From contig NZ_JAFFZM010000011.1 of NCBI RefSeq assembly GCF_017676345.1, forward strand, positions 1-64,000: a stretch of 64,000 bases of DNA, written 5' to 3'. The notes beneath the pieces were generated by a model. The model ran no database searches and was not told where the DNA came from. It saw nothing but the letters and a program-made list of their open reading frames with translations. Source of the stretch: Streptomyces smyrnaeus (GTDB lineage: Bacteria; Actinomycetota; Actinomycetes; Streptomycetales; Streptomycetaceae). Of the stretch, positions 15,095-23,399 are shown in pieces; positions within the stretch are counted from its first letter, which is position 1, and every line of letters begins with the position of its first letter. A program made the translations under genes and the position numbers.

Positions 15095-17299
15095 ATGACC
15101 ACCCTCACCCCCTCCGGCAGCGCCGCGGACACGCCGCCCACCGGCACCGGCTCAGCGGCCGGACACCGCGGCAGCCTCGGCGACCGGTTCCGGGCCCGGT
15201 CACGGCACCGACGGACCGGACGACCACGCTGGGAGAGCCCCGCGTTCTGGACGCTGCTGGCCGCCACCGCGGCGCTGTATCTGTACGGCCTCGGCGCCTC
15301 GGGGTACGCGAACTCCTTCTACTCCGCCGCGGCCCAGGCCGGCGGGGTGAGCTGGAAGGCGTTCCTGTTCGGCTCCCTCGACGCGGGCAACGCCATCACC
15401 GTCGACAAACCACCGGCCGCGCTGTGGCCGATGGCTTTGTCCGTACGGCTCTTCGGCCTCGGCTCCTGGCAGATCCTGGTACCGCAGGCACTGCTGGGCG
15501 TGGCCTCCGTCGGCCTGCTGTACTCCGCCGTACGCCGCCGCACCGGACCGGCCTCCGCGCTGCTCGCCGGGGCGCTGCTGGCGCTGACCCCGGTGGCGGC
15601 GCTGATGTTCCGCTTCAACAATCCGGACGCGCTGCTGTGCCTGCTCATGGTGGCGGCCCTGTGGTGCCTGGGCCGGGCCGTGGAGGACGCCCGCACCAAG
15701 TGGCTGGTGCTGGCCGGGGCCTGCTTCGGCGTCGGCTTCCTGGCCAAGGCCCTGCAGGCGTGGCTCATCCTGCCGGTTGCCGCGCTGGTCTATCTGGCCT
15801 GCGGGCCGACCGGGCTGCGTCGCCGCATCGGGCAGCTGCTGTGCGGCGGGCTGACCACCGTCGTCACGGCGGGCTGGTGGGTAGCCCTCGTGGAGCTGTG
15901 GCCCGCCTCCTCGCGGCCGTACATCGGCGGCTCGCAGGAGAACAGCTTCCTGGAACTGACCTTCGGCTACAACGGTTTCGGCCGCCTCACCGGCGAGGAG
16001 ACCGGCAGTGTCGGCGGCGGCCGGGGCCCCGGTGGCGCCGGTGGCGGCATGTGGGGTCGGACCGGGCCGGGCCGGCTGTTCGGCGACACGATCGGAGGCC
16101 AGATCGGATGGCTGCTCCCGGCCGCGCTGCTGCTCCTCGTCGTGGGCCTGATCCTGACCCGCAGGGCGGCGCGTACCGACGCGCTGCGGGCCGCGTTCCT
16201 GCTGTGGGGCGGCTCGCTGCTGATCACCGGCGCCACCTTCAGCCTGATGTCCGGCATCTTCCACGAGTACTACACGGTCGCGCTCGCGCCCTACCTCGCT
16301 GCCGTGGTGGCCATGGGGTCGGCGGCGCTGTGGCGGGAGCGGGGCCGCTTCCGCTGGAGCGCGGTCCTGGCGGCGACGGCCGCCGGGACCGCCGTGTGGT
16401 CGTTCGTCCTGCTGGGCCGGGCGACGGACTGGCTGCCGTGGCTGCGCTGGACCGTGCTGGCCGTGGGCGTGGTGGCGGCCTGCGGGCTGCTGGCCGCCAA
16501 TGTGCTGCCGCGCACGGCCGGTGCGGCGGTCGCCGCGCTCGCGCTGCTCGCCGCGGTCGCCGGGCCGGTGGCGTTCACGCTGAGCACCGTCAACACGCCG
16601 CACACCGGTTCCATCGTCACGGCGGGCCCCGCGGTGAGCCGGGGCGGCCCGCCCGGCATGCCCGGCGGCACCAAGGGCAGGCCCGGCCCGGGACAGGGCG
16701 CGGGGCCCGGTCAGGGAGCAGGCCAGGCACCGGGTGCGGGACAGGGCGCGGGCCAATCGCAGGGCGCGGGGCCCGGTCAGGGTGGTGCGCGGGGTACGCC
16801 CGGCACCGGGAAGGGCGGCACCCAGGGTGCCGGCGCTCAGCGGGGCATGCCGCCCTCGCCCGGCGACGGCGCCCAGGGGCCGGGCCGGCGCGAGGGGGCG
16901 GGCGGCCCCGGCGGCGGGGTGGGAGGGCTGCTCAACGGCAGCGAGGTGTCCGCGAAGGCAGCGGCGCTGCTGCGCAAGAACGCCGCCTCGTACACCTGGG
17001 CTGCGGCAGCGACCGGTTCGCAGAACGCGGCCGGCTACCAACTCGCCACCGGCCTTCCGGTGATGGCCGTCGGCGGCTTCAACGGAACCGATCCCTACCC
17101 GACCCTCGCGCAGTTCAAGAAGTACGTGGCCCAGGGCAGGATCCACTACTTCGTCGCCGGTTCGCAGGGCGGTCCCGGAGCAGGCCGCGGCACGTCCTCC
17201 TCGATCAGCTCGTGGGTGACGGAGAACTACACCGAGGTGAAGGCGGGCGACACCACCTTCTACGACCTGACGCAGCCGAAGAGGACGGCGACGGGCTGA
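15095..17299 (+). CDS. GT39-like membrane glycosyltransferase (ArnT/PMT superfamily)
   Basis: 734-aa polytopic enzyme of the GT-C fold that transfers a sugar from a polyprenyl-phosphate donor outside the membrane. About a dozen hydrophobic helices lie between residues 50 and 510. The first loop carries the donor/metal motif region (ANSFYSAAAQAG; DAGNAITVDKPPAALW), as in YkcA/YkcB-type proteins. Residues about 510-615 form a Gly/Gln/Pro-rich insert with repeats such as GPGQGAG. A conserved extracytoplasmic C-terminal domain ends the protein (AAAATGSQNAAGYQL, YFVAGSQGGPG). Start: ATG 15095 after AGAGCGGA. The acceptor (wall polymer, lipid or protein) is unknown. Confidence 0.85.
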   Translation: MTTLTPSGSAADTPPTGTGSAAGHRGSLGDRFRARSRHRRTGRPRWESPAFWTLLAATAALYLYGLGASGYANSFYSAAAQAGGVSWKAFLFGSLDAGNAITVDKPPAALWPMALSVRLFGLGSWQILVPQALLGVASVGLLYSAVRRRTGPASALLAGALLALTPVAALMFRFNNPDALLCLLMVAALWCLGRAVEDARTKWLVLAGACFGVGFLAKALQAWLILPVAALVYLACGPTGLRRRIGQLLCGGLTTVVTAGWWVALVELWPASSRPYIGGSQENSFLELTFGYNGFGRLTGEETGSVGGGRGPGGAGGGMWGRTGPGRLFGDTIGGQIGWLLPAALLLLVVGLILTRRAARTDALRAAFLLWGGSLLITGATFSLMSGIFHEYYTVALAPYLAAVVAMGSAALWRERGRFRWSAVLAATAAGTAVWSFVLLGRATDWLPWLRWTVLAVGVVAACGLLAANVLPRTAGAAVAALALLAAVAGPVAFTLSTVNTPHTGSIVTAGPAVSRGGPPGMPGGTKGRPGPGQGAGPGQGAGQAPGAGQGAGQSQGAGPGQGGARGTPGTGKGGTQGAGAQRGMPPSPGDGAQGPGRREGAGGPGGGVGGLLNGSEVSAKAAALLRKNAASYTWAAAATGSQNAAGYQLATGLPVMAVGGFNGTDPYPTLAQFKKYVAQGRIHYFVAGSQGGPGAGRGTSSSISSWVTENYTEVKAGDTTFYDLTQPKRTATG
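16681..16815 (+). repeat. In-frame GQG-rich repeat tract
   Basis: Imperfect direct repeats built on cagggcgcggggcccggtca (two near-identical copies about 66 bp apart) encode the GPGQGAG-like linker of the glycosyltransferase. They are typical slippage-prone coding repeats. Confidence 0.7.
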
Positions 17300-17309
17300 C
17301 ATCCGGCCC

Positions 17310-17355
17310 CGCGGGTCTGCCGCGCCCTCCGACAAGGGGGTGCGGCAGACCCGCG
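17310..17355. terminator. 14-bp hairpin terminator after the glycosyltransferase
   Basis: A perfect stem, CGCGGGTCTGCCGC (17310-17323) with its complement at 17342-17355, has an 18-nt loop and begins 11 nt after the stop codon. It has no T-run, as is common in Streptomyces. Confidence 0.8.
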
Positions 17356-17421
17356 CGTCGGAACTTTCCGTGCACGGGCCATTGACGCGGCGCTGGGCGG
17401 AGTTCTAGGTTCCCGGCATCG

Positions 17422-17439
17422 ATAGGAAAGTTTCCTAAC
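17422..17439. promoter_or_regulatory. ROK-type operator
   Basis: ATAGGAAAGTTTCCTAAC contains the inverted repeat AGGAAA-G-TTTCCT. It resembles operators of actinobacterial ROK regulators (TTAGGAAAG/C-TTTCCTAA). It is AT-rich in a GC-rich setting and lies 56 bp before the chosen start of the ROK gene, so it is probably an autoregulatory site. I found no second copy before the transporter genes. Confidence 0.65.
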
Positions 17440-17495
17440 GAATGCCGTCCGCGCGCCGTACGCCGGGACGGCCCGGACAGACAGGGCACTCCACC

Positions 17496-18680
17496 ATGGC
17501 CACACACACCGGCCCGAGCGGCATACCGGGGACGCCGGGCACCCCACGTGTACTGCGGGCGATGAACGACCGCGCCGCACTCGATCTGCTCGTGGCCCAC
17601 GGACCGCTCACCCGCACCCGGATCAGCGAGTTGACCGGTCTGTCCAAACCGACCGCCTCCCAACTCCTCGGCCGGCTGGAGGAGACGGGCCTGGTCCGCT
17701 CCCGCAGCAAGGAGAGCGGCAGGCCCGGTCCCAACGCGCTGCTCTACGAGATCGAGCCGACGGCCGCCCATGTGGCCGCACTCTCGGCCGACCCGCACGG
17801 CATCTCCGCAGTCGTCGCCGACATCACCGGCACCGTCGTCGGCCGGGCCCGCGTGGAGGCGGACTCCGTGGCCGAGGACGTCCGGCACCGCACCGCGCAG
17901 CTGGTCAAGGAGGCCGTCGACGGAGCCCTACGGAAGGCCGGACTCGGCTCCACCGAGCCGCACACCACGGTCATCGGCACGCCGGGGGCCATCGACCCGC
18001 AGTCGGGCGAACTGCGCTACGCCCCGCATCTGCCCGGCTGGCACTCCCGCACCCTCCGCGCCGAGCTGGCCGAGGTGCTCGGCACCCCGGTGACCATCGA
18101 GAACGATGTGAACCTCGCGGCCATGGCCGAGCAGCACGCGGGCGCGGCCCAGGACCACGACGACTTCACCCTCGTCTGGGTGGACAACGGCACGGGCGCC
18201 GCGATCGTCGTGGGCGGCGTCCTGCTGCGCGGGGCCACCGGCGGGGCCGGCGAGATCGGCTACATGCCGCTGCCCGGCGCACCGCTCGCCCGGGGCGGTC
18301 CGGGCGAGTACGCGGCGGCCAACGCGGGCGGCGGCTTCCAGAGCCTGGTGTCGGTGCCGGCGGTACGCCGGCTGGCCGACGGGAAGCCGCTGGCCGAAGC
18401 CCTAGCCGACCTGTCCGTCCGCGAGGAGACGGCACGCCGGCTGGCGAACGGCATCGCCGCGGTGGTCGCGGTCGTCGACCCGCAACTCGTCGTCCTCTCC
18501 GGCGCGGTGGCGCGAACCGGCGGCGAGGAGCTGCGCGCGCTGGTCGAACGTGAGCTGACCGGGCTGGCGCTGCCCAGGCCGCTGCTGCGACTGAGCGAGG
18601 TGGCGGACGACCCGATCCTCGGCGGCGCCCTGCTGTCCGCGCTGGCGCAGGCGCGCGACGAGGTGTTCGACACCGCCTGA
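17496..18680 (+). CDS. ROK-family sugar-responsive regulator
   Basis: 394-aa repressor of the NagC/XylR type. It has a winged helix at about 25-90 (RTRISELTGLSKPTASQLLGRLEE), then a ROK sugar-binding domain with GTPGAID, ENDVNLAAMAE and WVDNGTGAAIVV. The zinc motif CxCGxxGC of many ROK proteins is missing (GPGEYAAANA stands there), so it probably lacks the structural zinc. Start uncertain: ATG 17496 has a weak AGGG, and in-frame ATG 17442 lies directly behind the operator and would need a leaderless transcript. It heads a sugar uptake locus on the same strand, separated from it by a terminator-like hairpin. Confidence 0.85.
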   Translation: MATHTGPSGIPGTPGTPRVLRAMNDRAALDLLVAHGPLTRTRISELTGLSKPTASQLLGRLEETGLVRSRSKESGRPGPNALLYEIEPTAAHVAALSADPHGISAVVADITGTVVGRARVEADSVAEDVRHRTAQLVKEAVDGALRKAGLGSTEPHTTVIGTPGAIDPQSGELRYAPHLPGWHSRTLRAELAEVLGTPVTIENDVNLAAMAEQHAGAAQDHDDFTLVWVDNGTGAAIVVGGVLLRGATGGAGEIGYMPLPGAPLARGGPGEYAAANAGGGFQSLVSVPAVRRLADGKPLAEALADLSVREETARRLANGIAAVVAVVDPQLVVLSGAVARTGGEELRALVERELTGLALPRPLLRLSEVADDPILGGALLSALAQARDEVFDTA

Positions 18681-18717
18681 GGCCGGGCCGCCCCACCTCA
18701 CCCACCGGGGCCCGGCC
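18681..18717. terminator. Hairpin between ROK gene and transporter operon
   Basis: The stem GGCCGGGCC (18681-18689) with GGCCCGGCC (18709-18717) starts directly after the stop codon and is followed by a long C/T-rich stretch to about 18830. It suggests that the regulator and transporter genes are separate transcripts. The C/T tract holds no gene. Confidence 0.65.
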
Positions 18718-18847
18718 CTCCCGCCCCTTCCTCGACTCCCCCCTTGCCCCTCCCTTGCCCCTTTCTCCCCGTTCCTGCCCTCCCCGTTCTTGACCTTCCC
18801 TGCCCTCCACTTCCCTTCCTCATCGTCCTTCCGAGAAGGAGACCGCC

Positions 18848-20182
18848 ATGCCGCCTCCGCGTCTGCGCGCCTGGCCGGCCGCGTTGCTCGCCGCCGGGCT
18901 GCTGCTGTCCGGCTGCGCCAACCCGAGCGTCGGCAGCGCCGACGACGACCCGAAAGCCCCGGTCACCCTCAAGTTCTGGCACGGCTGGTCGGAGCCGGGT
19001 GAGGTCGAGGCGCTCGACCGGAGCATCGAGCGCTTCGAGAAGCTGCACCCGAACATCCACGTCGACGCGACCGGAAACGTCAACGACGCCACCGTCAACC
19101 AGGCGCTGCGCGCGGGCGGTGACAAGGCACCGGATGTGGTCTCCTCCTTCACCACCAACAACGTGGGCCAGTACTGCGACTCGGGGATGTGGGTCGATCT
19201 CGACCCGTTCCTGAAGAAGAGCGGCATCGACAAGAAGAAGGTTTTCCCGCGCACGCTGCTGGACTACACCCGGTACGAGGGAACACAGTGCGCGCTGCCG
19301 CTGCTGGCCGACGCCTTCGGGCTCTACTACAACAAGGACGCCTTCGCCGAGGCGGGCATCGAGCGCCCGCCCCGCACGATGTCGGAGTTCCGGAAGGTCG
19401 CGGCCAAGCTGACCGAGCGCGACGGTGACCGGATCGAACGCGCCGGCTTCATGCCCAACTTCCGGCTGTACCAGAACAGTCCGGACCGGCTGTTCGCGCA
19501 GTGGGGGCCGCGCTACTTCGACGCGCACGGCAAGGCCTGCCTCGCGAAGGAGCCACGCACCCGGCAGTTCTTCCGCACGATGAGGAAGCTGTCCGACGCA
19601 CAGGGCGGCTATCGGGCGTTGGAGCGGCTGCGGCAGAGCTTCGGCGACGAGATGTCGAAGCAGAGCGGCTTCATGACCGGGAAGCTGGCGATGCACATGG
19701 ACGGTGAGTGGCGCGGGCTGATGCTGAAGGAGGCGAAGCCCGACTTCGACTGGGGGGTGGCGCCGCTGCCCGTGCCCGACGACCAGGCCGAGACCTACGG
19801 GCGCGGCTATCTGACCGGAACGGTCGCCGGTATCGCGCACAGCAGCAAGCACCAGAACGCCGCCTGGGAGCTGCTGAAGTTCCTCACCACGGACACCGAC
19901 CAGGTGGTGTCCTTCGCGAACGCGATCCACAACGTGCCCTCCACCAAGGCCGCGCTCAGCTCCCCGCGGCTGGACGCCGACCCGGCCTTCCGTACGTTCC
20001 TGCGGATCGCGAAGAACCCGCACAGCCAGGCGCTGCCCCCCTCCACCACCGGGGGCCAGTACGTGACGGCCCTGCAGGACTTCGCCTACTCGGTGGAGGC
20101 GGGCAAGGTATCCGACCTCGGTGCGGGCCTGCGCGAACTCGACCGGCAGATCGACGCCGACACCCTCCAGGCACGGAACTAG
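18848..20182 (+). CDS. ABC sugar transporter, lipoprotein binding protein
   Basis: 444-aa extracellular solute-binding protein of family 1 (MalE type). It is lipid-anchored: hydrophobic signal 9-20 and lipobox LSGC with Cys23. The fold signature LKFWHGWSEPGEVEALDRSI follows, and later FMTGKLAMHMDGEWR and AFGLYYNKDAF are typical of oligosaccharide binders. AAGGAG lies upstream of the ATG. It is the first gene of a five-gene run with both permeases, a GH4 enzyme and a kinase. No ATPase is encoded here, so a shared ATPase such as MsiK would have to energise it (family knowledge from Streptomyces, inferred here). Confidence 0.9.
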   Translation: MPPPRLRAWPAALLAAGLLLSGCANPSVGSADDDPKAPVTLKFWHGWSEPGEVEALDRSIERFEKLHPNIHVDATGNVNDATVNQALRAGGDKAPDVVSSFTTNNVGQYCDSGMWVDLDPFLKKSGIDKKKVFPRTLLDYTRYEGTQCALPLLADAFGLYYNKDAFAEAGIERPPRTMSEFRKVAAKLTERDGDRIERAGFMPNFRLYQNSPDRLFAQWGPRYFDAHGKACLAKEPRTRQFFRTMRKLSDAQGGYRALERLRQSFGDEMSKQSGFMTGKLAMHMDGEWRGLMLKEAKPDFDWGVAPLPVPDDQAETYGRGYLTGTVAGIAHSSKHQNAAWELLKFLTTDTDQVVSFANAIHNVPSTKAALSSPRLDADPAFRTFLRIAKNPHSQALPPSTTGGQYVTALQDFAYSVEAGKVSDLGAGLRELDRQIDADTLQARN

Positions 20183-20191
20183 GAGCCCGGC

Positions 20192-21166
20192 ATGGCACTC
20201 TCCCTCTCCCCCGGCGGCGCCGGCGGCGTGGACCCGCGGCTGCGCCGCAAGAAGGCGCGGGACAGGCTGCGCACGGTCGGTTTCCTGTCGCCCTGGCTGG
20301 TGGGTTTCTCGGTCTTCTTCGGCTATCCGCTGATCGCGACCGGCTACTTCTCGTTCATGCACTACAACCAGATCAAGCAGCCGGAGTTCGTGGGCTGGCG
20401 GAACTGGTCGTACGTGTTCACGCAGATGCCGCTGTTCGGTCCCGCGCTGTGGAACACCCTGTGGCTGGTCGTGGTGATGGTGGCGCTGCGCGTGGTCTTC
20501 GGGATCGGCGTCGGGCTGCTGGTGACGAAGCTCAAGAGCGGGATCGGTTTCTTCCGCACGGCTTTCTACGTGCCGTATCTGGCACCGCCGGTGGCGGCCA
20601 CGGTGGCCTTCGTCTTCCTGCTCAACCCGGCGACCGGGCCGGTGAACGAACTGCTCTCGAAGGTCGGAGTCCACGCGCCGAACTGGTTCAACGACCCTGC
20701 CTGGTCCAAGCCCTCGCTGGTGATGCTGTCGCTGTGGGGCATCGGCGACCTGATGGTCATCTTCATGGCCGCGCTGCTGGACGTGCCCAAGGAGCAGTAC
20801 GAGGCGGCCGAGCTCGACGGCGCGGGCCCCTGGGCCCGGTTCCGCTACGTCACCTGGCCGAACATCACCCCGATCGTGATGTTCGCCGTGGTCACCGGCG
20901 TGGTGCAGACGATGCAGTACTACACGCAGGCGCTCGTCGCCGGAAAGCTCGCCTCCGGCGTCACGATCGGTCCCGGAACGGTCATTCAGCCCGGCTACCC
21001 CGATCACTCGACGATCACCGTGCCGCAGCTCGTGTACCAGCTGGGGTTCCAGAACTTCAACACCGGCGCCGCCTGCGTGCTCTCCCTCGTACTGTTCGCA
21101 ATCGCGATGGCCGTCACCATCCTGCTCATGCGCCGCAGCAGCGGCCTGCTGTCGGCGGAGGACTGA
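20192..21166 (+). CDS. ABC sugar transporter permease (MalF type)
   Basis: 324-aa inner-membrane permease with six predicted TM helices, the first at about 28-50 (SPWLVGFSVFFGYPLIATGYF). The cytoplasmic EAA loop that docks the ATPase is visible as YEAAELDGAGPWARFRYVTWP. The gene starts 9 nt after the binding-protein stop with AGGAG in between, so it is translationally linked. It pairs with the following permease. Confidence 0.92.
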   Translation: MALSLSPGGAGGVDPRLRRKKARDRLRTVGFLSPWLVGFSVFFGYPLIATGYFSFMHYNQIKQPEFVGWRNWSYVFTQMPLFGPALWNTLWLVVVMVALRVVFGIGVGLLVTKLKSGIGFFRTAFYVPYLAPPVAATVAFVFLLNPATGPVNELLSKVGVHAPNWFNDPAWSKPSLVMLSLWGIGDLMVIFMAALLDVPKEQYEAAELDGAGPWARFRYVTWPNITPIVMFAVVTGVVQTMQYYTQALVAGKLASGVTIGPGTVIQPGYPDHSTITVPQLVYQLGFQNFNTGAACVLSLVLFAIAMAVTILLMRRSSGLLSAED

Positions 21167-21171
21167 CCCCG

Positions 21172-22128
21172 ATGACGACACCGACCCCCTCAGCGGCCCA
21201 GGCCGCCACCGTGCCCGCGACCACGGCCGGTCGGCTGCCGGAAGCCCGCCAGCCCGTCCGCACTCCCTCGCCGGGCTCCACCGCGGCGCTCCGCCGTGCC
21301 CGCCGCACCCGCGTCCTGCACTGGATCGCGGTGCACTCCACCGCGGTCGCGCTGGCGCTGGCGTTCGTGCTGCCGTTCGTCTTCGTCTTCCTCACCTCGG
21401 TGATGAGCGACCGCCAGGCCATGAGCGGCGAGCTGTGGCCGACCTCCTGGCACTGGGACAACTACGCCACCGTCTTCCGTACCCCAGGCTTCCTGGACTG
21501 GTGGCGCAACTCGCTGATGTACGCGCTGCTGGGCACCCTCTTCACGGTGTGCTCGTCCCTGCCGGTGGCCTACGCGCTCGCCAAGTTCCGCTTCCGCGGC
21601 CGACGCACGGCGATGCTGCTGGTGATCTCCACGATGATGCTGCCGCCCCAGGTGATCGTGGTGCCGATGTATCTGGTGTGGGCGCAGCAGTTCCATCTGT
21701 CCGGCTCGCTGTGGCCGCTGATCATCCCGATGGCCTTCGGTGACGCCTACTCCATCTTCCTGCTGCGGCAGTTCCTGCTGACGATCCCCAAGGAGTACAT
21801 CGAGTCGGCCCGGGTCGACGGCTGCGGCGAGCTGCGCACGCTGCTGCGGATCATCGTGCCGATGGCGAAGCCCGGGATCGCGGCCGTCGCCCTCTTCCAG
21901 TTCTTCTACTGCTGGAACGACTACTTCGGACCGCAGATCTACGCGGCACAGAACCCCGGCGCCTGGACGCTCAGTTACGGGCTGGAGTCCTTCAAATCGG
22001 CGCACAGTGTGGACTGGAACCTCACCATGGCGGCCACGCTGCTGGTCATGGCGCCGGTCATCATCGTCTTCTTCTTCGCACAGAAGGCCTTCGTCGAAGG
22101 CGTCACCCTCACCGGAGTAAAGGGCTGA
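21172..22128 (+). CDS. ABC sugar transporter permease (MalG type)
   Basis: 318-aa second permease of the importer. A hydrophilic Ala/Thr/Pro N-terminus of about 50 residues precedes TM1 (VALALAFVLPFVFVFLTSVM). The EAA loop is IESARVDGCGELRTLLRIIVP, and the C-terminus FVEGVTLTGVKG is the classic MalG ending. Start ATG 21172 is 5 nt after the MalF-type stop, reached through GGAGGACTGACCCCG. Confidence 0.92.
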   Translation: MTTPTPSAAQAATVPATTAGRLPEARQPVRTPSPGSTAALRRARRTRVLHWIAVHSTAVALALAFVLPFVFVFLTSVMSDRQAMSGELWPTSWHWDNYATVFRTPGFLDWWRNSLMYALLGTLFTVCSSLPVAYALAKFRFRGRRTAMLLVISTMMLPPQVIVVPMYLVWAQQFHLSGSLWPLIIPMAFGDAYSIFLLRQFLLTIPKEYIESARVDGCGELRTLLRIIVPMAKPGIAAVALFQFFYCWNDYFGPQIYAAQNPGAWTLSYGLESFKSAHSVDWNLTMAATLLVMAPVIIVFFFAQKAFVEGVTLTGVKG

Positions 22129-22133
22129 GACAT

Positions 22134-23399
22134 ATGAAGCTCGCAGTGGTCGGCGGAGGCTCGACCTACACCCCCGAACTCGTCGACGGCTTCGCACGGC
22201 TGCGCGAGGTGCTGCCGATCGATGAGCTGACGCTGATCGACCCGGCCGCCGAACGGCTGGAGCTCGTCGGCGGCCTGGCCCGGCGCATCTTCGCCCGGCA
22301 GGGCCATCCCGGCACCGTGACCACCACGGCCGACCTGGACGCGGGTGTGGACGGCGCTGACGCCGTACTGCTCCAGTTGCGGGTCGGCGGGCAAGCGGCC
22401 CGGGAGCGGGACGAGACCTGGCCGCTGGAGTGCGGTTGCGTCGGCCAGGAGACCACCGGCGCCGGCGGCCTGGCCAAGGCGCTGCGCACCGTGCCGGTCG
22501 TCCTCGACATCGCCGAGCGGGTCCGCCGCGGCAACCCCCACGCCTGGATCATCGACTTCACCAACCCGGTCGGCATCGTCACTCGCGCGCTGCTGGCCGC
22601 CGGGCACAAAGCGGTCGGTCTGTGCAACGTGGCGATCGGCTTCCAGCGGAAGTTCGCAAGGCTGCTCGACGTCGCCCCCGCCGAGGTGCACCTGGACCAC
22701 GTCGGGCTCAACCACCTCACCTGGGAGCTGGGCGTGCGCCTCGGCGGCCCGGACGGCACCGATGTGCTGCCCAGGCTCCTGGCCGAACACGGCGAGGCCG
22801 TCGCCGACGATCTGCACCTGCCGCGCACACTGGTCGACCGCCTCGGTGTCGTCCCCTCCTACTATCTGCGCTACTACTACGCGCACGACGAAGTGGTGCG
22901 CACCCAGCGCGACAAGCCCACCCGTGCTGCGGAAGTGGCCGCCCTGGAGCGGCAGTTGCTTCAGATGTACGCCGACCCGGCCCTGGACACCAAGCCCGAG
23001 CTGCTGGCCCGGCGCGGTGGCGCCTACTACTCGGAGGCCGCCGTCGACCTGGCCGCCTCACTGCTGCGCGAGGGCGGCAGCACCCACCAGGCGGTCAACA
23101 CCCTCAACCGGGGAACGCTGCCCTTCCTGCCCGACGACGCGGTGATCGAGACCCAGGCCCGCATCGACCGGGACGGCGCCCACCCGCTGCCGGTGCCCGC
23201 CCTCGATCCGCAGTTCACCGGGCTGATCGCCCATGTGACCGCCTACGAGGAGCTGGCCCTGCGGGCCGCACTGCACGGTGGCCGCGACCGGGTCTTCAAG
23301 GCGCTGCTCGCCCACCCGCTCGTCGGCCAGGTCGAGTACGCCGAACAGCTGACCGACCAACTCCTCGCACACAACAAGGAGCACCTGGCGTGGGCCTGA
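22134..23399 (+). CDS. GH4 glycosidase, 6-phospho-beta-glucosidase-like
   Basis: 421-aa NAD+- and Mn2+-dependent glycosidase of family GH4, which cleaves glycosides by a transient C3 oxidation. The nucleotide-binding motif is GGGSTYTPEL at 7-16. The metal ligands appear as Cys164 (GLCNVAIG) and His194 (DHVGLNHLTW), with FTNPVG at 142-147. Most relatives with this profile act on 6-phospho-beta-glucosides made by a PTS. Here the partner genes are an ABC importer and a sugar kinase instead, so the phosphorylation state of its substrate is open. The start is 5 nt after the permease stop. Confidence 0.87.
   Translation: MKLAVVGGGSTYTPELVDGFARLREVLPIDELTLIDPAAERLELVGGLARRIFARQGHPGTVTTTADLDAGVDGADAVLLQLRVGGQAARERDETWPLECGCVGQETTGAGGLAKALRTVPVVLDIAERVRRGNPHAWIIDFTNPVGIVTRALLAAGHKAVGLCNVAIGFQRKFARLLDVAPAEVHLDHVGLNHLTWELGVRLGGPDGTDVLPRLLAEHGEAVADDLHLPRTLVDRLGVVPSYYLRYYYAHDEVVRTQRDKPTRAAEVAALERQLLQMYADPALDTKPELLARRGGAYYSEAAVDLAASLLREGGSTHQAVNTLNRGTLPFLPDDAVIETQARIDRDGAHPLPVPALDPQFTGLIAHVTAYEELALRAALHGGRDRVFKALLAHPLVGQVEYAEQLTDQLLAHNKEHLAWA

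Noticed and set aside
18698..21181. 827-codon leftward frame across the sugar transporter genes
   Set aside because: Antisense to three genes with clear family motifs; its His/Gln/Glu-rich sequence is a codon-shadow artefact.
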